Shown piece by piece: positions 26,783-36,613 of a DNA stretch of 64,000 bases (its first letter is position 1; every line of letters starts with the position of its first letter). The notes under the pieces are model-generated. The model worked only from the letters and a program-made list of their open reading frames with translations. It did not search any database and was not told the origin of the DNA. Position numbers and translations under genes: made by a program. Origin of the DNA: Paraburkholderia saeva (GTDB lineage Bacteria; Pseudomonadota; Gammaproteobacteria; Burkholderiales; Burkholderiaceae); the NCBI RefSeq assembly GCF_907164555.1, contig NZ_CAJQZC010000007.1, forward strand, positions 1 through 64,000, read 5' to 3'.

Positions 26783-28297
26783 TTACACTCCGCCCGTCAC
26801 GCGGATCACTTCTTCGAGCGACGTCAGCCCGGATTCGAGCCAGCGATCGCCGTCTTCGCGCAGCGTGCGCATGCCTTGCGCGCGCCCGGCTTCGAGAATC
26901 TCCGAATCGGCGGCGTTGCGATGGATCTGCGCGCGAATCGCATCGTCGACGAGCAGCAGTTCGTACACGCCACGACGCCCTGCGTAACCGGAATGGCCGC
27001 ACTTGTCGCAACCGACCGGATGCCAGCGCACGCTGCCATCTTCCTCAACGCGTTCTTCCTTGCACACCGGACACAGCCGCCGCACAAGCCGCTGTGCGAG
27101 CACGCCGAGCAGCGACGAAGCCAGCAGATACGGCTCGACGCCCATGTCGGTCAGACGTGTGACGGCCGAAGCCGCATCGTTCGTATGGAGCGTCGCCAGT
27201 ACGAGGTGGCCCGTGAGCGACGCCTGCACGGCGATCTGCGCGGTTTCGAGGTCGCGGATCTCGCCGATCATGATGACGTCCGGGTCCTGCCGCAGAATCG
27301 AGCGCAACGCACGCGCGAACGTCATGCCGATCCGCTCGTTGACCTGCGTCTGGCCGATACCGGACAGGTCGTATTCGATTGGATCTTCGACGGTCATGAT
27401 GTTCGTCGTCGCAGTCTCGAGCCGTGACATCGACGCGTAAAGCGTCGTCGTCTTGCCCGAACCGGTCGGGCCCGTCACGAGCACGATGCCGTGCGGACGT
27501 CCAATCAGCGTGTCGAATTTCACGAGCGTGTCGGCAGCCATGCCGAGCGCTTCGAGATTCAGCCTTGCCGCGTCTTTTTCCAGCAGACGCAGCACGGCGC
27601 GTTCACCATGGCCTGTGGGCAGCGTCGAGACTCGCACGTCGACCGGACGGCCACCGACGCGCAGCGTAATCCGGCCATCCTGCGGCAGACGTTTCTCGGC
27701 GATATCGAGCTGCGCCATGATCTTGATGCGCGAGATCAGCGCGCCGTGCAGCGCCTTCTTGGGACGCACGACGTCGCGCAGCGTACCGTCGACGCGAAAC
27801 CGCACCACGGAAGACGTCTCGAATGGCTCGATGTGAATATCCGATGCCTGTTCGCGCGCCGCCTGCGTGAGGAGCGCGTTGATCATGCGGATGATCGGCG
27901 CGTCGTCTTCCGATTCCAGCAGGTCTTCGACTTCGGGAATTTCCTGCATCAGGCGCGACAGGTCGACTTCGCCCTCCACTTCGCCGACCACCTGCGCCGC
28001 GCTGCCGTCCTGACGCGCGTACGCCTGATTGATCGCCTGCGCGAGTTCGTCAGCCGGCAGGCGCACCACGGAAAGCGCCCCGAAATTGCGCGCGACTTCC
28101 GCAAGCGCCGCATCGGTCGTGCGATCGCTGATCCAGACTTCAAGACTGTCCGCGTGCTGATGCGCGACGAGGATCTGGCCGCTTTTGGCGAATCCGTACG
28201 GCACGAGCCGGGCGGCAAGCGGCGAGGGCGGCTCGCGCCCGGTTGCCGCCTCGCCGCCCGGAGCGCGTTGCGATGCCTGCGCGGGCGCCAGCGTCAC
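26783..28297 (-). CDS. gspE: Type II secretion ATPase GspE
   Basis: A 504-residue secretion ATPase. An N-terminal GspL-binding region comes first. Then come Walker A GPTGSGKTT (276-284), the Asp box (VEDPIEY), Walker B (DPDVIMIGEIRD) and His box (LTGHLVLATLHTND). A CPVC and CDKC zinc motif is followed by YAGRRGVYELL. The start is a GTG overlapping the gspD stop as GTGA, which implies translational coupling. It powers pseudopilus assembly. Confidence 0.96.
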   Translation of the reverse strand: MTLAPAQASQRAPGGEAATGREPPSPLAARLVPYGFAKSGQILVAHQHADSLEVWISDRTTDAALAEVARNFGALSVVRLPADELAQAINQAYARQDGSAAQVVGEVEGEVDLSRLMQEIPEVEDLLESEDDAPIIRMINALLTQAAREQASDIHIEPFETSSVVRFRVDGTLRDVVRPKKALHGALISRIKIMAQLDIAEKRLPQDGRITLRVGGRPVDVRVSTLPTGHGERAVLRLLEKDAARLNLEALGMAADTLVKFDTLIGRPHGIVLVTGPTGSGKTTTLYASMSRLETATTNIMTVEDPIEYDLSGIGQTQVNERIGMTFARALRSILRQDPDVIMIGEIRDLETAQIAVQASLTGHLVLATLHTNDAASAVTRLTDMGVEPYLLASSLLGVLAQRLVRRLCPVCKEERVEEDGSVRWHPVGCDKCGHSGYAGRRGVYELLLVDDAIRAQIHRNAADSEILEAGRAQGMRTLREDGDRWLESGLTSLEEVIRVTGGV

Positions 28298-30603
28298 GGC
28301 TTCGCTCCCGGTGACTGGGTGCTCCCCGCCGCGCCGTTCGCTGGGGCGGGAACAGGCGCCGGCGGCGCCATCTGCTGACGACGCATCTGGTCGAGGTCGA
28401 ACAGGTTCAGCGCGGGCGTGCCGCCCTGGCTCGGGCCGATCGGCATCGGCGGAACCACCGGATCGTCACTGTCCTTGATCAGGTTGTTGTCGGACTTGTA
28501 CGCGCCCTGAACGCCCTGGATGTAGTCGTAGCGGTTCGACGTCACGGCCTGCGCGGTATTGCGATCGTTGATGATCACGGGGCGCAGGAACACCATGAGG
28601 TTGGTCTTGTTACGGTTCTTCTGCTCCGAACGGAACAGCTGGCCAATCCACGGAATATCACCCAGCAGCGGCACCTTGCTGTTGCTGACCTGGTAGTTGT
28701 CCTGCATCAGGCCGCCGAGCACGATGATCTCGCCGTTGTCGGCAAGCACCGTCGACTGGATGGAACGCTTGGTGAATTCCGGACCGGCCGGGTTTGTCGT
28801 CGCGTTGGTCGTGCCATTCACGATCGCCGAATCTTCGGTGTAAAGCTGCAGCTTGAGAATGCCGCCGTCGGTGATCTGCGGCTTGACGTGCAGCGTCAGA
28901 CCGACGTCGACGCGGTCGAACGTATTGAATGCCGAGCTCGTCGCGCCGCTCGTGAGGTTCGAATACGAACCCGTCTGGATCGGAATGTTCGTGCCGACGA
29001 CAATCTTGGCTTCCTCGTTGTCGAGCGTGATGAGGTTAGGCGTCGACAGCACGTTTGCGTCGGCGGTCTGCGACAGCGCCTGCAGCAGCGCGCCGAGTCC
29101 CTGCACACCGAAAATATTGTGAATCCAGCCGACGTTGAGGCCCTGCTGGATACTCTGGCCTGCGAGCGCTCCGGCAAGCCCGCCGGTAGTCGCCGTGGCC
29201 CCGGCCGCGGCGGCGGCGGCCGTCAGATTGAGGATGCTGTTGCTCTGGCCAGTCGTCAGGTTTGTGCCGGCAAACACCGTGCTGTTCCCGATCTGCCACT
29301 GAATGCCGAGATTCGCATTCGTGTTCGAGTTCAGTTCGACGATCAGCGCCTCGATGTAGACCTGTGCGCGGCGCGCGTCGAGCTGGTCGATCACCGCGCG
29401 CAGATTGCGATATACCGGCTCGGCCGCTGTGATGATCAGCGAGTTGGTCGCCGCGTCCGCCTGGATCATCCCGCCGGGCTGGTTATCGTCGTTCTTGTCC
29501 TTGTCGCCGCCGAGCAGGCCGGACGAACCCGAGTTGCCGTTCGAGCCGTATGCGCCACCGCCGCCGCTGCCGCTGCCGCCCATTGACGACGACATCGAAC
29601 TGTTGCCGAGCCCGCCGGACGGCAGCGGCGGCGTACCGGCCGTGCCCGTCGAATTGCTGCCCGCGCCGCCACTATTCTGGTTGAACGAGTTCGCCTCGTT
29701 CCCGCCTGACGAAGAACCGGTGTCGCCGGCTTTGCCGAGCATCCCGCGCAAGGTCTTCGCGAGCCTGGTCGCGTCCGCGTTGCGCAGCGCCACGACGTGC
29801 ATGTTGCCGGGCACGCTGCTCGGTGCGTCGAGTTGCTGCGCAAGCGTCTTCGCAGCGGCAAGCCGCTGCACGTTCGATGCGCGAAGCAGCAGCGAATTGG
29901 TGCGCGGATCGGCCGTCACGGACACCTTCAGCGTCGCATCCGTGCTGCCGATTGCGCCCGGATCGAGCATCTTCGCAAGCTGCGTGGAGATATCGATCGC
30001 GTTGGCGTTCTTCAGCGGCACGACCTGAACCTGCTGGCCCGCGGCCGTATCGACCCCCGAGATGATCTGCGCGATACGCCGCACGTTGTCGGCGTAATCG
30101 GTGACGATCAGTGTGTTATTGGCCGGGTAGGCGGCGATCGTATTGTTCGGCGAGATGAGCGGTCGCAGCACCGGCAAGAGGTTGTTTGCCGATTCGTTGT
30201 GGAGCTGGAAGACCTGGGTGACCACCTGGTCGCCGCGCGCGGCCGGCGCGTTGCCGACGTAGGTCGGCACGCCCTGCAGTTTGGCGTCGGCTTCCGGGAC
30301 GACCTTCAATACGCCGTGATCCTGCACCAGCGCAAAGCCCTGCATCCGCAGCGCGGACTGCAGCGTTTTCAGCGCCTGATCTTCGGGGACAGCATTTTCG
30401 GAAACGAGGTTGAGCTGACCCTTGACGCGCGGGTCGACGATGATCGTTTTGCCGGTTGCCGCGCCAATCGCCTTCGCCACCTGGTCGATGTCCGCGTTGA
30501 CGAAGTTGAGGGTCACCTGTGCGTATGCGATCTGCGAGGTGATCGATCCAGCAACCAGCAGCGCCGTTGCGACGCGACGCAATGCCATACGATTTCTTCT
30601 CAT
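28294..30603 (-). CDS. gspD: Type II secretion secretin GspD
   Basis: A 769-residue outer-membrane secretin. The signal peptide MRRNRMALRRVATALLVAGS ends near AYAQ. The N0 domain and three N1-N3 repeats are followed by a Gly/Ser/Asn-rich linker at about residues 295-365, and then the secretin pore (VLSTPNLITLDNEEAKIVVG and the LLGDIPWIGQLF motif). No lipobox is present. The ATG at 30603 is chosen for the signal peptide; the ATG at 30588 is an alternative. It heads the gspDEF operon. Confidence 0.96.
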   Translation of the reverse strand: MRRNRMALRRVATALLVAGSITSQIAYAQVTLNFVNADIDQVAKAIGAATGKTIIVDPRVKGQLNLVSENAVPEDQALKTLQSALRMQGFALVQDHGVLKVVPEADAKLQGVPTYVGNAPAARGDQVVTQVFQLHNESANNLLPVLRPLISPNNTIAAYPANNTLIVTDYADNVRRIAQIISGVDTAAGQQVQVVPLKNANAIDISTQLAKMLDPGAIGSTDATLKVSVTADPRTNSLLLRASNVQRLAAAKTLAQQLDAPSSVPGNMHVVALRNADATRLAKTLRGMLGKAGDTGSSSGGNEANSFNQNSGGAGSNSTGTAGTPPLPSGGLGNSSMSSSMGGSGSGGGGAYGSNGNSGSSGLLGGDKDKNDDNQPGGMIQADAATNSLIITAAEPVYRNLRAVIDQLDARRAQVYIEALIVELNSNTNANLGIQWQIGNSTVFAGTNLTTGQSNSILNLTAAAAAAGATATTGGLAGALAGQSIQQGLNVGWIHNIFGVQGLGALLQALSQTADANVLSTPNLITLDNEEAKIVVGTNIPIQTGSYSNLTSGATSSAFNTFDRVDVGLTLHVKPQITDGGILKLQLYTEDSAIVNGTTNATTNPAGPEFTKRSIQSTVLADNGEIIVLGGLMQDNYQVSNSKVPLLGDIPWIGQLFRSEQKNRNKTNLMVFLRPVIINDRNTAQAVTSNRYDYIQGVQGAYKSDNNLIKDSDDPVVPPMPIGPSQGGTPALNLFDLDQMRRQQMAPPAPVPAPANGAAGSTQSPGAKP

Positions 30604-31055
30604 GGAATGTGATGTCGATGCCGACGGCAACCGCCGCCGACGGTCATGCGCAGTGGACATGCTGGCCGGGCGCAACCCCTTCGCCCCGACGCCTGCCGGT
30701 CGCCCGGATGCACGCCAATCTGAGGTCCGAAAAAAATGAACAGTAACAGCTTTTCATGACGAAATTCTCACAAATAGCCCCTCGCCAGTGAGTTTCCTCT
30801 AATTGAAGCGCCGCTGTCGTCAACTTCATGAAAGCTTGCTCGCCCGTGAGACGCAACATATAGAAGAAGGCCTCTTCCGGAATCTTCAGCCTTATGTCGG
30901 TTAGCCAACCTTGACCCGTCACAGGCTGCCGGTATGATACGGGCGGTTCCATGCGATAGACGCATCCCGACGGCCACGGGTTTTCCCCGATGTCTGGCCG
31001 CGAGGAAGGCCATTGCATCGTCTCGTCACCGTTATTTGCTTAGTCATCTTGATCG
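30604..31055. other. Upstream region of gspD and the transglycosylase gene
   Basis: This 452-bp spacer is visibly richer in A and T than its neighbours between about 30730 and 30960. It must hold the gspDEF promoter on the minus strand and the promoter of the lytic transglycosylase gene on the plus strand. A 124-codon frame on the minus strand (30644-31018) is possible but unsupported. I see no terminator or clear operator. Confidence 0.5.
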
Positions 31056-31493
31056 ATGAAACCGGCTCTCGTCACTGTTGCTATCGGGCTCTGCGCGTGG
31101 TTCGCCGCCGCGCCGGCGCGCGCCGACTGTTTTGACGAGGCAGCCAGTTATCAGAAGGTCAATCCGCTCATTTTGCGCGCGATCGCATGGCAGGAGTCGC
31201 ACAACCGGCCCGACGCCCTGCACAAGAATGCGAACGGTTCAACCGACTACGGCGTGATGCAGATCAACTCCGTCCATCTTGCGACGCTCTCGCAGTACGG
31301 CATTTCTACCGGTACGCTGATGGAACCCTGCAAGAATGTCTACATTGCCGCCTGGCATCTGCGACGCCAGATGAACAAATACGGCAACACGTGGACCGCG
31401 GTCGGCGCCTACCATTCAGAAACGCCCACGTTGCGCGATCAATACGCGAAGCAGATCGCCGCCATCCTCCAGAAGTGGAACCTGCTGCGCTGA
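31056..31493 (+). CDS. Periplasmic lytic transglycosylase (SLT, IagB-like)
   Basis: A 145-residue exported muramidase-fold protein. A Sec signal (about residues 1-23, ending PARAD) is followed by the SLT domain, with catalytic glutamate in AWQESHNRPDALHKN (Glu47), then DYGVMQINSVH and YIAAWHLRR. It cleaves peptidoglycan between MurNAc and GlcNAc. Small enzymes of this type often make room for trans-envelope machines, so its position upstream of and divergent from gspD is suggestive. Confidence 0.93.
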   Translation: MKPALVTVAIGLCAWFAAAPARADCFDEAASYQKVNPLILRAIAWQESHNRPDALHKNANGSTDYGVMQINSVHLATLSQYGISTGTLMEPCKNVYIAAWHLRRQMNKYGNTWTAVGAYHSETPTLRDQYAKQIAAILQKWNLLR

Positions 31494-31690
31494 GCAGCTG
31501 GCCGCACCGGTTTTCCGCCAGTCCTCCCTGAGTTCCAGTCAGCGTCATCCGTCGATGTATGCAATCGCGAGGCGGCAGATTCGCGCGGCTTCGCGACGTT
31601 TGATGCACAATGCGGCTTCGTCCTGCCGCTCGGCCGCACCCCGGTTTTGCGCCCGGCACGCCCTTATTTCCTTCTCGCTTTCTGACCGCA

Positions 31691-32986
31691 ATGAACCAGT
31701 CGCCACTGCCCGTCACCGTGCTCTCCGGTTTTCTGGGCGCGGGCAAGACCACGCTCATCGAACACCTTCTCGCGAACGCGGCTGGCCTGCGCATTGCAGT
31801 GATCGTCGCGGACGTCGCCGCCATCGAACTCGATGCGACGCTCGTGCGCGCATCGGGCACGACGCAAGGCGCGGCGCAAAAACGCATCGCGCTGAAAAGC
31901 GGTAGCGCGTTGATCGAAGCGGGCGACGATCTGCTCGACGACATCGAACGTGTTGCCAGTGAGCAGATGTTCGACGCGATCCTCATCGAGCCGACGGGAA
32001 GCATCACGGCGATATCGATTGCCGAAGACCTCACGTTTGGCGACGACGAAAGCGATGACGACACACCGCTCGCTGGCATCGTACGGCTCGACACGACGGT
32101 GACGATCGTCGATGCGTCGCGCTTTCTGACTGACTTCGCGCGAACCGGTTCGCTTGCCGAAGCGGGCATCGTTACGACGGAAGACGACGATCGCACGGTC
32201 GTCGAACTGCTCGTCGACCAGATCGAGTTCTGCGACGTGATCGTGGTGAACAAACAGGATCTCGTCAGCGATGAGGCGCTCGCGTGTCTGCAACGCATTC
32301 TCACGCGCATCAATCCAGGCGCCGTACAGATCGTGAGTCACTTTGCCGATGTCGCGCCTGCCGACGTGCTCGATACGAAGTACTTCGATTTCGATGCAAC
32401 GTCGGGGTCCGCAGGCTGGCTCGTCACGCTGACTGAAGATCGCAATCCCGAACCGCACGTCGTAGACGATGAATCCGGCGTCAGTACGTTCGTGTATCGC
32501 GCGCGCCGTCCGTTCCACCCGGAACGTCTTTGGGCGCTGCTGCATGAAGAATGGAAGGGCGTGCTGCGCAGCAAGGGCTTTTTCTGGCTGGCGACGCGCA
32601 ACGAGATTGGCGGGTCGCTTTCGCAGGCGGGCGGCACATGCCGGCCTTCACCGGCGGGCACGTGGTGGGCCGCGCAGGATCGCAGCGAATGGCCCGAGGG
32701 CGACGACGAACTGATGAACGAAATCGCCGCCGACTGGTACGGCGACGCTAACGACTTCAGCATTGGTGACCGTCGACAGGAACTGGTGATGATCGGCGTC
32801 GATATCGACGCGTCCGAATGGCGCGCGAAGCTCGATGCGTGTCTGCTTACCGACGACGAATATGCGTCCGGGCCTGAGGCGTGGACAGCATTCGCCGACC
32901 CGTTCCCTGCATGGGATCTGGATGACGACGACCACGACCATCACGATCACGACCATCATCATGGTGATGGCCACCACCATCACTAG
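31691..32986 (+). CDS. CobW/COG0523-family GTPase with His-rich tail and no CxCC motif
   Basis: A 431-residue G3E GTPase with Walker A GFLGAGKTT (13-21), LIEPTGSITAIS in place of the usual ESTG region, and NKQD for guanine. A CobW C-terminal domain follows. The last 20 residues are a run of Asp and His. Family metallochaperones carry a CxCC metal site after the first switch; the corresponding segment here is SGSALIEAGDDLL (70-82), with no cysteine. Metal delivery, perhaps zinc or cobalt, could use the His tail instead. The ATG at 31691 fits family starts; the frame is open upstream to 31610. Confidence 0.88.
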   Translation: MNQSPLPVTVLSGFLGAGKTTLIEHLLANAAGLRIAVIVADVAAIELDATLVRASGTTQGAAQKRIALKSGSALIEAGDDLLDDIERVASEQMFDAILIEPTGSITAISIAEDLTFGDDESDDDTPLAGIVRLDTTVTIVDASRFLTDFARTGSLAEAGIVTTEDDDRTVVELLVDQIEFCDVIVVNKQDLVSDEALACLQRILTRINPGAVQIVSHFADVAPADVLDTKYFDFDATSGSAGWLVTLTEDRNPEPHVVDDESGVSTFVYRARRPFHPERLWALLHEEWKGVLRSKGFFWLATRNEIGGSLSQAGGTCRPSPAGTWWAAQDRSEWPEGDDELMNEIAADWYGDANDFSIGDRRQELVMIGVDIDASEWRAKLDACLLTDDEYASGPEAWTAFADPFPAWDLDDDDHDHHDHDHHHGDGHHHH

Positions 32987-32997
32987 AAACGCAGACG

Positions 32998-33020
32998 AAA
33001 AAAAACCCGCCGATGGCGGG
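32998..33020 (-). terminator. Intrinsic terminator of hupB
   Basis: A six-pair GC stem (33006-33011 with 33015-33020) is followed on the minus strand by eight Ts (33005-32998), 24 bp beyond the hupB stop. It lies 12 bp past the convergent CobW stop. Confidence 0.8.
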
Positions 33021-33043
33021 CGTCAACACAAGGCTCTAAATGC

Positions 33044-33322
33044 TTAGCGCTTGTTGACTGCGTCCTTGAACGCTTTACCAGCCGTGAACTTGACGGTCTT
33101 GGCGGCCGGAATCTTGATGGTTTCGCCAGTCTTCGGGTTGCGGCCCGTACGCGCTGCGCGCTTGCCCGAACCAAAACTGCCAAAGCCGATCAACTGGACT
33201 GCGTCACCCTTGGACACAGCCTTCTTGATCACTTCAAGCAGCGTGTCCAGCGTTTCGCCGGTTTGAGCTTTGCTGGCGCCCGTCTGACCTGCGACGGCGT
33301 CGATCAGTTCCTGTTTGTTCAT
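33044..33322 (-). CDS. hupB: DNA-binding protein HU
   Basis: A 92-residue HU/IHF protein beginning MNKQELIDAVAGQTGASKA. It has GFGSFGSGKRAARTGRNP, the DNA-binding arm with the conserved proline, and PAAKTVKFTAGKAFKDAVN at the end. It bends and compacts DNA and assists initiation at origins, which matters given the DnaA-box regions 2.5-6 kb away. AAAGGAACC precedes the ATG and a promoter lies upstream at about 33371-33398. Confidence 0.97.
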   Translation of the reverse strand: MNKQELIDAVAGQTGASKAQTGETLDTLLEVIKKAVSKGDAVQLIGFGSFGSGKRAARTGRNPKTGETIKIPAAKTVKFTAGKAFKDAVNKR

Positions 33323-33760
33323 TAAGGTTCCTTTCTGGTTTAGGTTGACACGAACAGCGCGAACGCGCCGATTATACGTGCGCGTGCCGCGCCGTCGAGC
33401 AGCGACGGTGGCCGGAGCGCTCCGGACAAACGCGTCGCGAAGCTTTTTACGCGACGGCCGTGCTGCCGCTTCCCTGTGCGGCGCCTGCTATGATAGCGCA
33501 GCGCAAACCCAATCAGGATAAGGGTTTCGAAGATTTACACGGTTCTTTGACCGATCGAGTTCCGATTGGACGTGGATTGGGCCTTTTTCCGCATGGAATG
33601 CATCAAACGACCCGCGTGAATGGCCTTAAACAACGCGCCGACGTTGGTTTTTGCCAACGATCGGGCATGCGTGTATCGCCGTGTAACCCTTGTAACAAGG
33701 GCTTTCCAGCGCTTCGAACTACGCGTTGTTCCTCATTGTCGACGTCCTCTTTCTATCTGC
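33323..33760. other. hupB promoter region and mnmC upstream region
   Basis: Reading the minus strand, TATAAT at 33376-33371 with a weaker TCGACG about 16 bases upstream is the likely hupB promoter. Further right lie a perfect 14-bp palindrome CCGGAGCGCTCCGG (33412-33425) and TATGAT at 33489-33494. Two small hairpins follow, CGTTGG/CCAACG at 33642-33659 and CCCTTG/CAAGGG at 33687-33701. No convincing gene is present; the mnmC frame is open here but does not resemble MnmC. Confidence 0.5.
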
Positions 33761-35728
33761 ATGACCGAGCCGCTGATCCCTGCCACGCTCGCCTTTCGCG
33801 ACAACGGCGCGCCTTTCTCACGTCAATACGACGATATCTATCACAGCGCAGTCGGCGGTCTGGCGCAGGCCGAATACGTGTTTTTGCAGGGCAACAATCT
33901 GCCCGCACGCTGGCAGTCAAGGCGCGTTTTCACGGTGCTGGAAACGGGCTTTGGGATGGGCATCAACTTCCTGATGACATGGGCCGCCTGGCGCGCCGAC
34001 CCGTCACGATGCGAGCGGCTGCATTTCGTTTCGACGGAAAAACATCCTTTTTCAAGGGATGATCTGCATCGCGCGTATGACGCGACGGTTTCCGATCCAT
34101 CGATTGCAACGCTCGCGCGCACGCTCGCCGATGCCTGGCCATTCCTGGTTCCTGGTACCCACCGGCTTGAATTCGACGAGGGCCGCGTCACGCTGACGCT
34201 CGTCTTTGGCGATGCGGGCGAAACATTGCCATCGCTCTGGTTACGCGCCGACGCGTTTTACCTCGATGGTTTTGCGCCCGCAAAGAATCCCGAACTCTGG
34301 ACGCCGCAACTCTTCAAGCAGCTTGCGCGTCTGGCCGGCGACGACGCAACGTTCGCCACGTACACCAGTTCTGGCGACGTAAAACGCGCGTTGCTGCAAA
34401 CGGGCTTCGAGTATCGCAAGGTCGATGGATTTGGCTGGAAGCGTGCAATGCTGGTTGGACGTTTTGCACCACGCTGGCGTGTACGGCGGCATGATCCGCC
34501 GATGCCGCTTGCCGTCGACGAACGTCGAGCGGTTGTGATCGGCACCGGTCTCGCGGGTTGCGCCGTGATCGAGCGACTCACCGCACGCGGCTGGCACGTG
34601 ACTTCACTCGAACGACACGATGGGATTGCACTGGAAGCGTCCGGCAATCCTGCAGGTGTGTTTCATCCGATGCTCTCGCGCGATGACAGCGTCGCCTCGC
34701 GCATCACGCGCGCCGGCTTTCTCCACGCATTGCAGAGATGGTCGGCACTGGTCGATGCAGGACATCCGCTCACGCGTGGCACTTCAGGTCTTCTTCAGCT
34801 TGCCGGAAGCGAAGACGAAGCACGCGCGATGTCGGCGTCGCTCGCTTCGTTTGGGTGGCCTGCCGGATACGTCACGCCAGTGTCCCGCGGCGAAGCGCGA
34901 CGGCTCGCGAACACGGATGTAGCGAATGGCGGATGGTTCTTCCCCGAGGGCGGCTGGATCGATCCCGCGACGCTATGTGCCGCGCAATGTGCGGCCGCCG
35001 GTTCACGACTCGAGCGGCGCTTCGGCGTGCACGTGGCGCGCATCGAACGTGACGGCAATCAGTGGAACGTGTTCGATGAGCGCGGACAGGCCGTTGCGCG
35101 AGCTCCGGTTGTCGTTGTTGCGAATGCACATGACGCCGCTCGCATCGCCGGACTGCGCTACACGACGACTGTCAGTGTGCGCGGCCAGTTGACCGTGTTG
35201 CCACCGGGTACGGTGCCGGGTCTGCAACTGCCGGTCATTGGCGAAGGTTATGCGGTGCCGCTCGCCGACGACCTGACGCTCACCGGCGCGACCTATGACC
35301 TCGACGATCCCGATTCCTCATTGCGCGCGAACGGGCACGAAGAAAATCTGGCGCGCCTCACACATATGCTGCCCGGCCTGCGCGACGCAATCGACCCGCT
35401 CAAGGCCGCGGCGCTCGACGGACGCGTCGCGTTTCGATGCGTGGCACCGGACCGCCTGCCGATGATCGGCGCGCTCGCCGATGAAACAGAAGCCGCCCGC
35501 GAGGCGCTGCGTCTGCGCGGCGCATGGCCGCTTGATTTGCCGCGCTCATCGGGTCTCTTCGGCGCATTTGCCTATGGCTCGCGCGGGCTGGTGTGGGCTT
35601 CGCTGGGAGCGGAGTTGATCGCCTCCCAGATCGAAGGCGAGCCCTGGCCCATCGAACGTGACCTCGCCGAATCCATCGATCCAGCCCGTTTTCTGCTTCG
35701 CGCATTGCGGCAGGGAACCGTTCGATAG
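33761..35728 (+). CDS. mnmC: Bifunctional tRNA 5-methylaminomethyl-2-thiouridine synthesis protein MnmC
   Basis: A 655-residue fusion. Residues about 1-245 form the MnmC2 methyltransferase (LETGFGMGINFLMTWAAW; FYLDGFAPAKNPELW). Residues about 260-655 form the FAD oxidoreductase MnmC1 (AVVIGTGLAGCAVIERL, GNPAGVFHPMLSRDD). It converts cmnm5s2U to mnm5s2U at the tRNA wobble position. The ATG at 33761 begins the recognisable domain; 47 in-frame upstream residues are discarded. MnmC is followed directly by the first DnaA-box region. Confidence 0.95.
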   Translation: MTEPLIPATLAFRDNGAPFSRQYDDIYHSAVGGLAQAEYVFLQGNNLPARWQSRRVFTVLETGFGMGINFLMTWAAWRADPSRCERLHFVSTEKHPFSRDDLHRAYDATVSDPSIATLARTLADAWPFLVPGTHRLEFDEGRVTLTLVFGDAGETLPSLWLRADAFYLDGFAPAKNPELWTPQLFKQLARLAGDDATFATYTSSGDVKRALLQTGFEYRKVDGFGWKRAMLVGRFAPRWRVRRHDPPMPLAVDERRAVVIGTGLAGCAVIERLTARGWHVTSLERHDGIALEASGNPAGVFHPMLSRDDSVASRITRAGFLHALQRWSALVDAGHPLTRGTSGLLQLAGSEDEARAMSASLASFGWPAGYVTPVSRGEARRLANTDVANGGWFFPEGGWIDPATLCAAQCAAAGSRLERRFGVHVARIERDGNQWNVFDERGQAVARAPVVVVANAHDAARIAGLRYTTTVSVRGQLTVLPPGTVPGLQLPVIGEGYAVPLADDLTLTGATYDLDDPDSSLRANGHEENLARLTHMLPGLRDAIDPLKAAALDGRVAFRCVAPDRLPMIGALADETEAAREALRLRGAWPLDLPRSSGLFGAFAYGSRGLVWASLGAELIASQIEGEPWPIERDLAESIDPARFLLRALRQGTVR

Positions 35729-36613
35729 CGCAATCGCGCGAAAAAGTTATCCACGTCAATCTGTGGATAACCGTGAGAAAAACGGCATCAACTCATGTGG
35801 ACCCCATGTGGACGTAAACGGGACAACTTTCTCGCCGCGTTCTGGCTGGAAAAGTTGTTCTTCGAAGCCAGCGAGACCCACACATGCTGTGCGCGCGGTT
35901 ATGCGTTTCGTAACCTGATGATCTGCTTCGGCAAATAGAGGTTATCCACAGAAATGCGATGTCCTTGTTAACTGTTACTACGTATACATACAGGTAAACA
36001 TATAAACAAAGAGACGTGGGCGGTCGCATCGGAACAAACCCAAAACCTCACAACCGAAAAAACCTGAAAAGCCGTCACCCCGGGAAAACCGCCATTCGTT
36101 TCGATTCGCCTGACCTTGATCCACGCGTTTCTTTGGCAAAACACCCCGGTCGACAGAGGGATAAAGCCTTCAAACGGTCGTTTTTTCCTGTCTCCCCGAA
36201 GATGACGTACGTTTTTACCGCTTTAACCCCACGTTAGGCCCTTTTCAGTCCAGCCAGAAAAACCTGTGGCACAATCGCCCTTCTTCACGCGCACGCCTCG
36301 TTTCATCCAGGATGCGCAATCACGGAACGGTTGCCGGTCAACAACAATCTGATTCACAGGTCGACGGCGTTCGTACACATGTATCTGGCAAGCTGCCTGA
36401 ATGCACACGCGGGCTTCGCCGTCCGCAGTCAATCGGTCTTCGCGCAACCGTCTCAGTTTTCACCCGATCGACAATCTGCAACGCCCGTCGGCGCAGCGCC
36501 ATATCGACGACGAATGCCGTAGCGACGACGAACGCGAGCCGCGTTCACGCCGTCACCGGTCCGTCCACCGGTTAGCGCCGCATGGCCGTTGCTGCAAAGG
36601 AGAAGCCACCACG
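35729..36613. other. Candidate replication origin region, left half (DnaA boxes and AT-rich DNA)
   Basis: This 885-bp spacer has no gene. Perfect DnaA boxes TTATCCACA occur at 35762-35770 (minus) and 35942-35950 (plus), with TTATCCACG at 35747-35755. Weaker TGTGGAC cores lie near 35797 and 35808. From 35964 to about 36010 the DNA is strongly AT-rich, a possible unwinding element. An 8-bp inverted repeat ACAACTTT/AAAGTTGT lies at 35823-35858. The rest (36010-36600) is unremarkable apart from a purine/pyrimidine bias. Origin function is inferred. Confidence 0.55.
35942..36001 (+). repeat. Shared DnaA-box/AT module, left copy
   Basis: A DnaA box, 13 spacer bases, then a 38-base block starting CTTGTTAACTGTTACTACG and ending GTAAACAT. 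The same order, spacing and sequence recur in opposite orientation at 39145-39202. About 33 of 36 aligned block positions are identical. Confidence 0.8.

Noticed and set aside
30644..31018. Possible 124-residue minus-strand gene upstream of gspD
   Set aside because: No recognisable domain, no clear ribosome site, unusual cysteine and tryptophan content; kept only as a composition observation.
35964..36001. The AT-rich near-palindrome as a parS partition site
   Set aside because: It lacks the GTTTCACGTGAAAC-type or other parS consensus sequences known for Burkholderia replicons.
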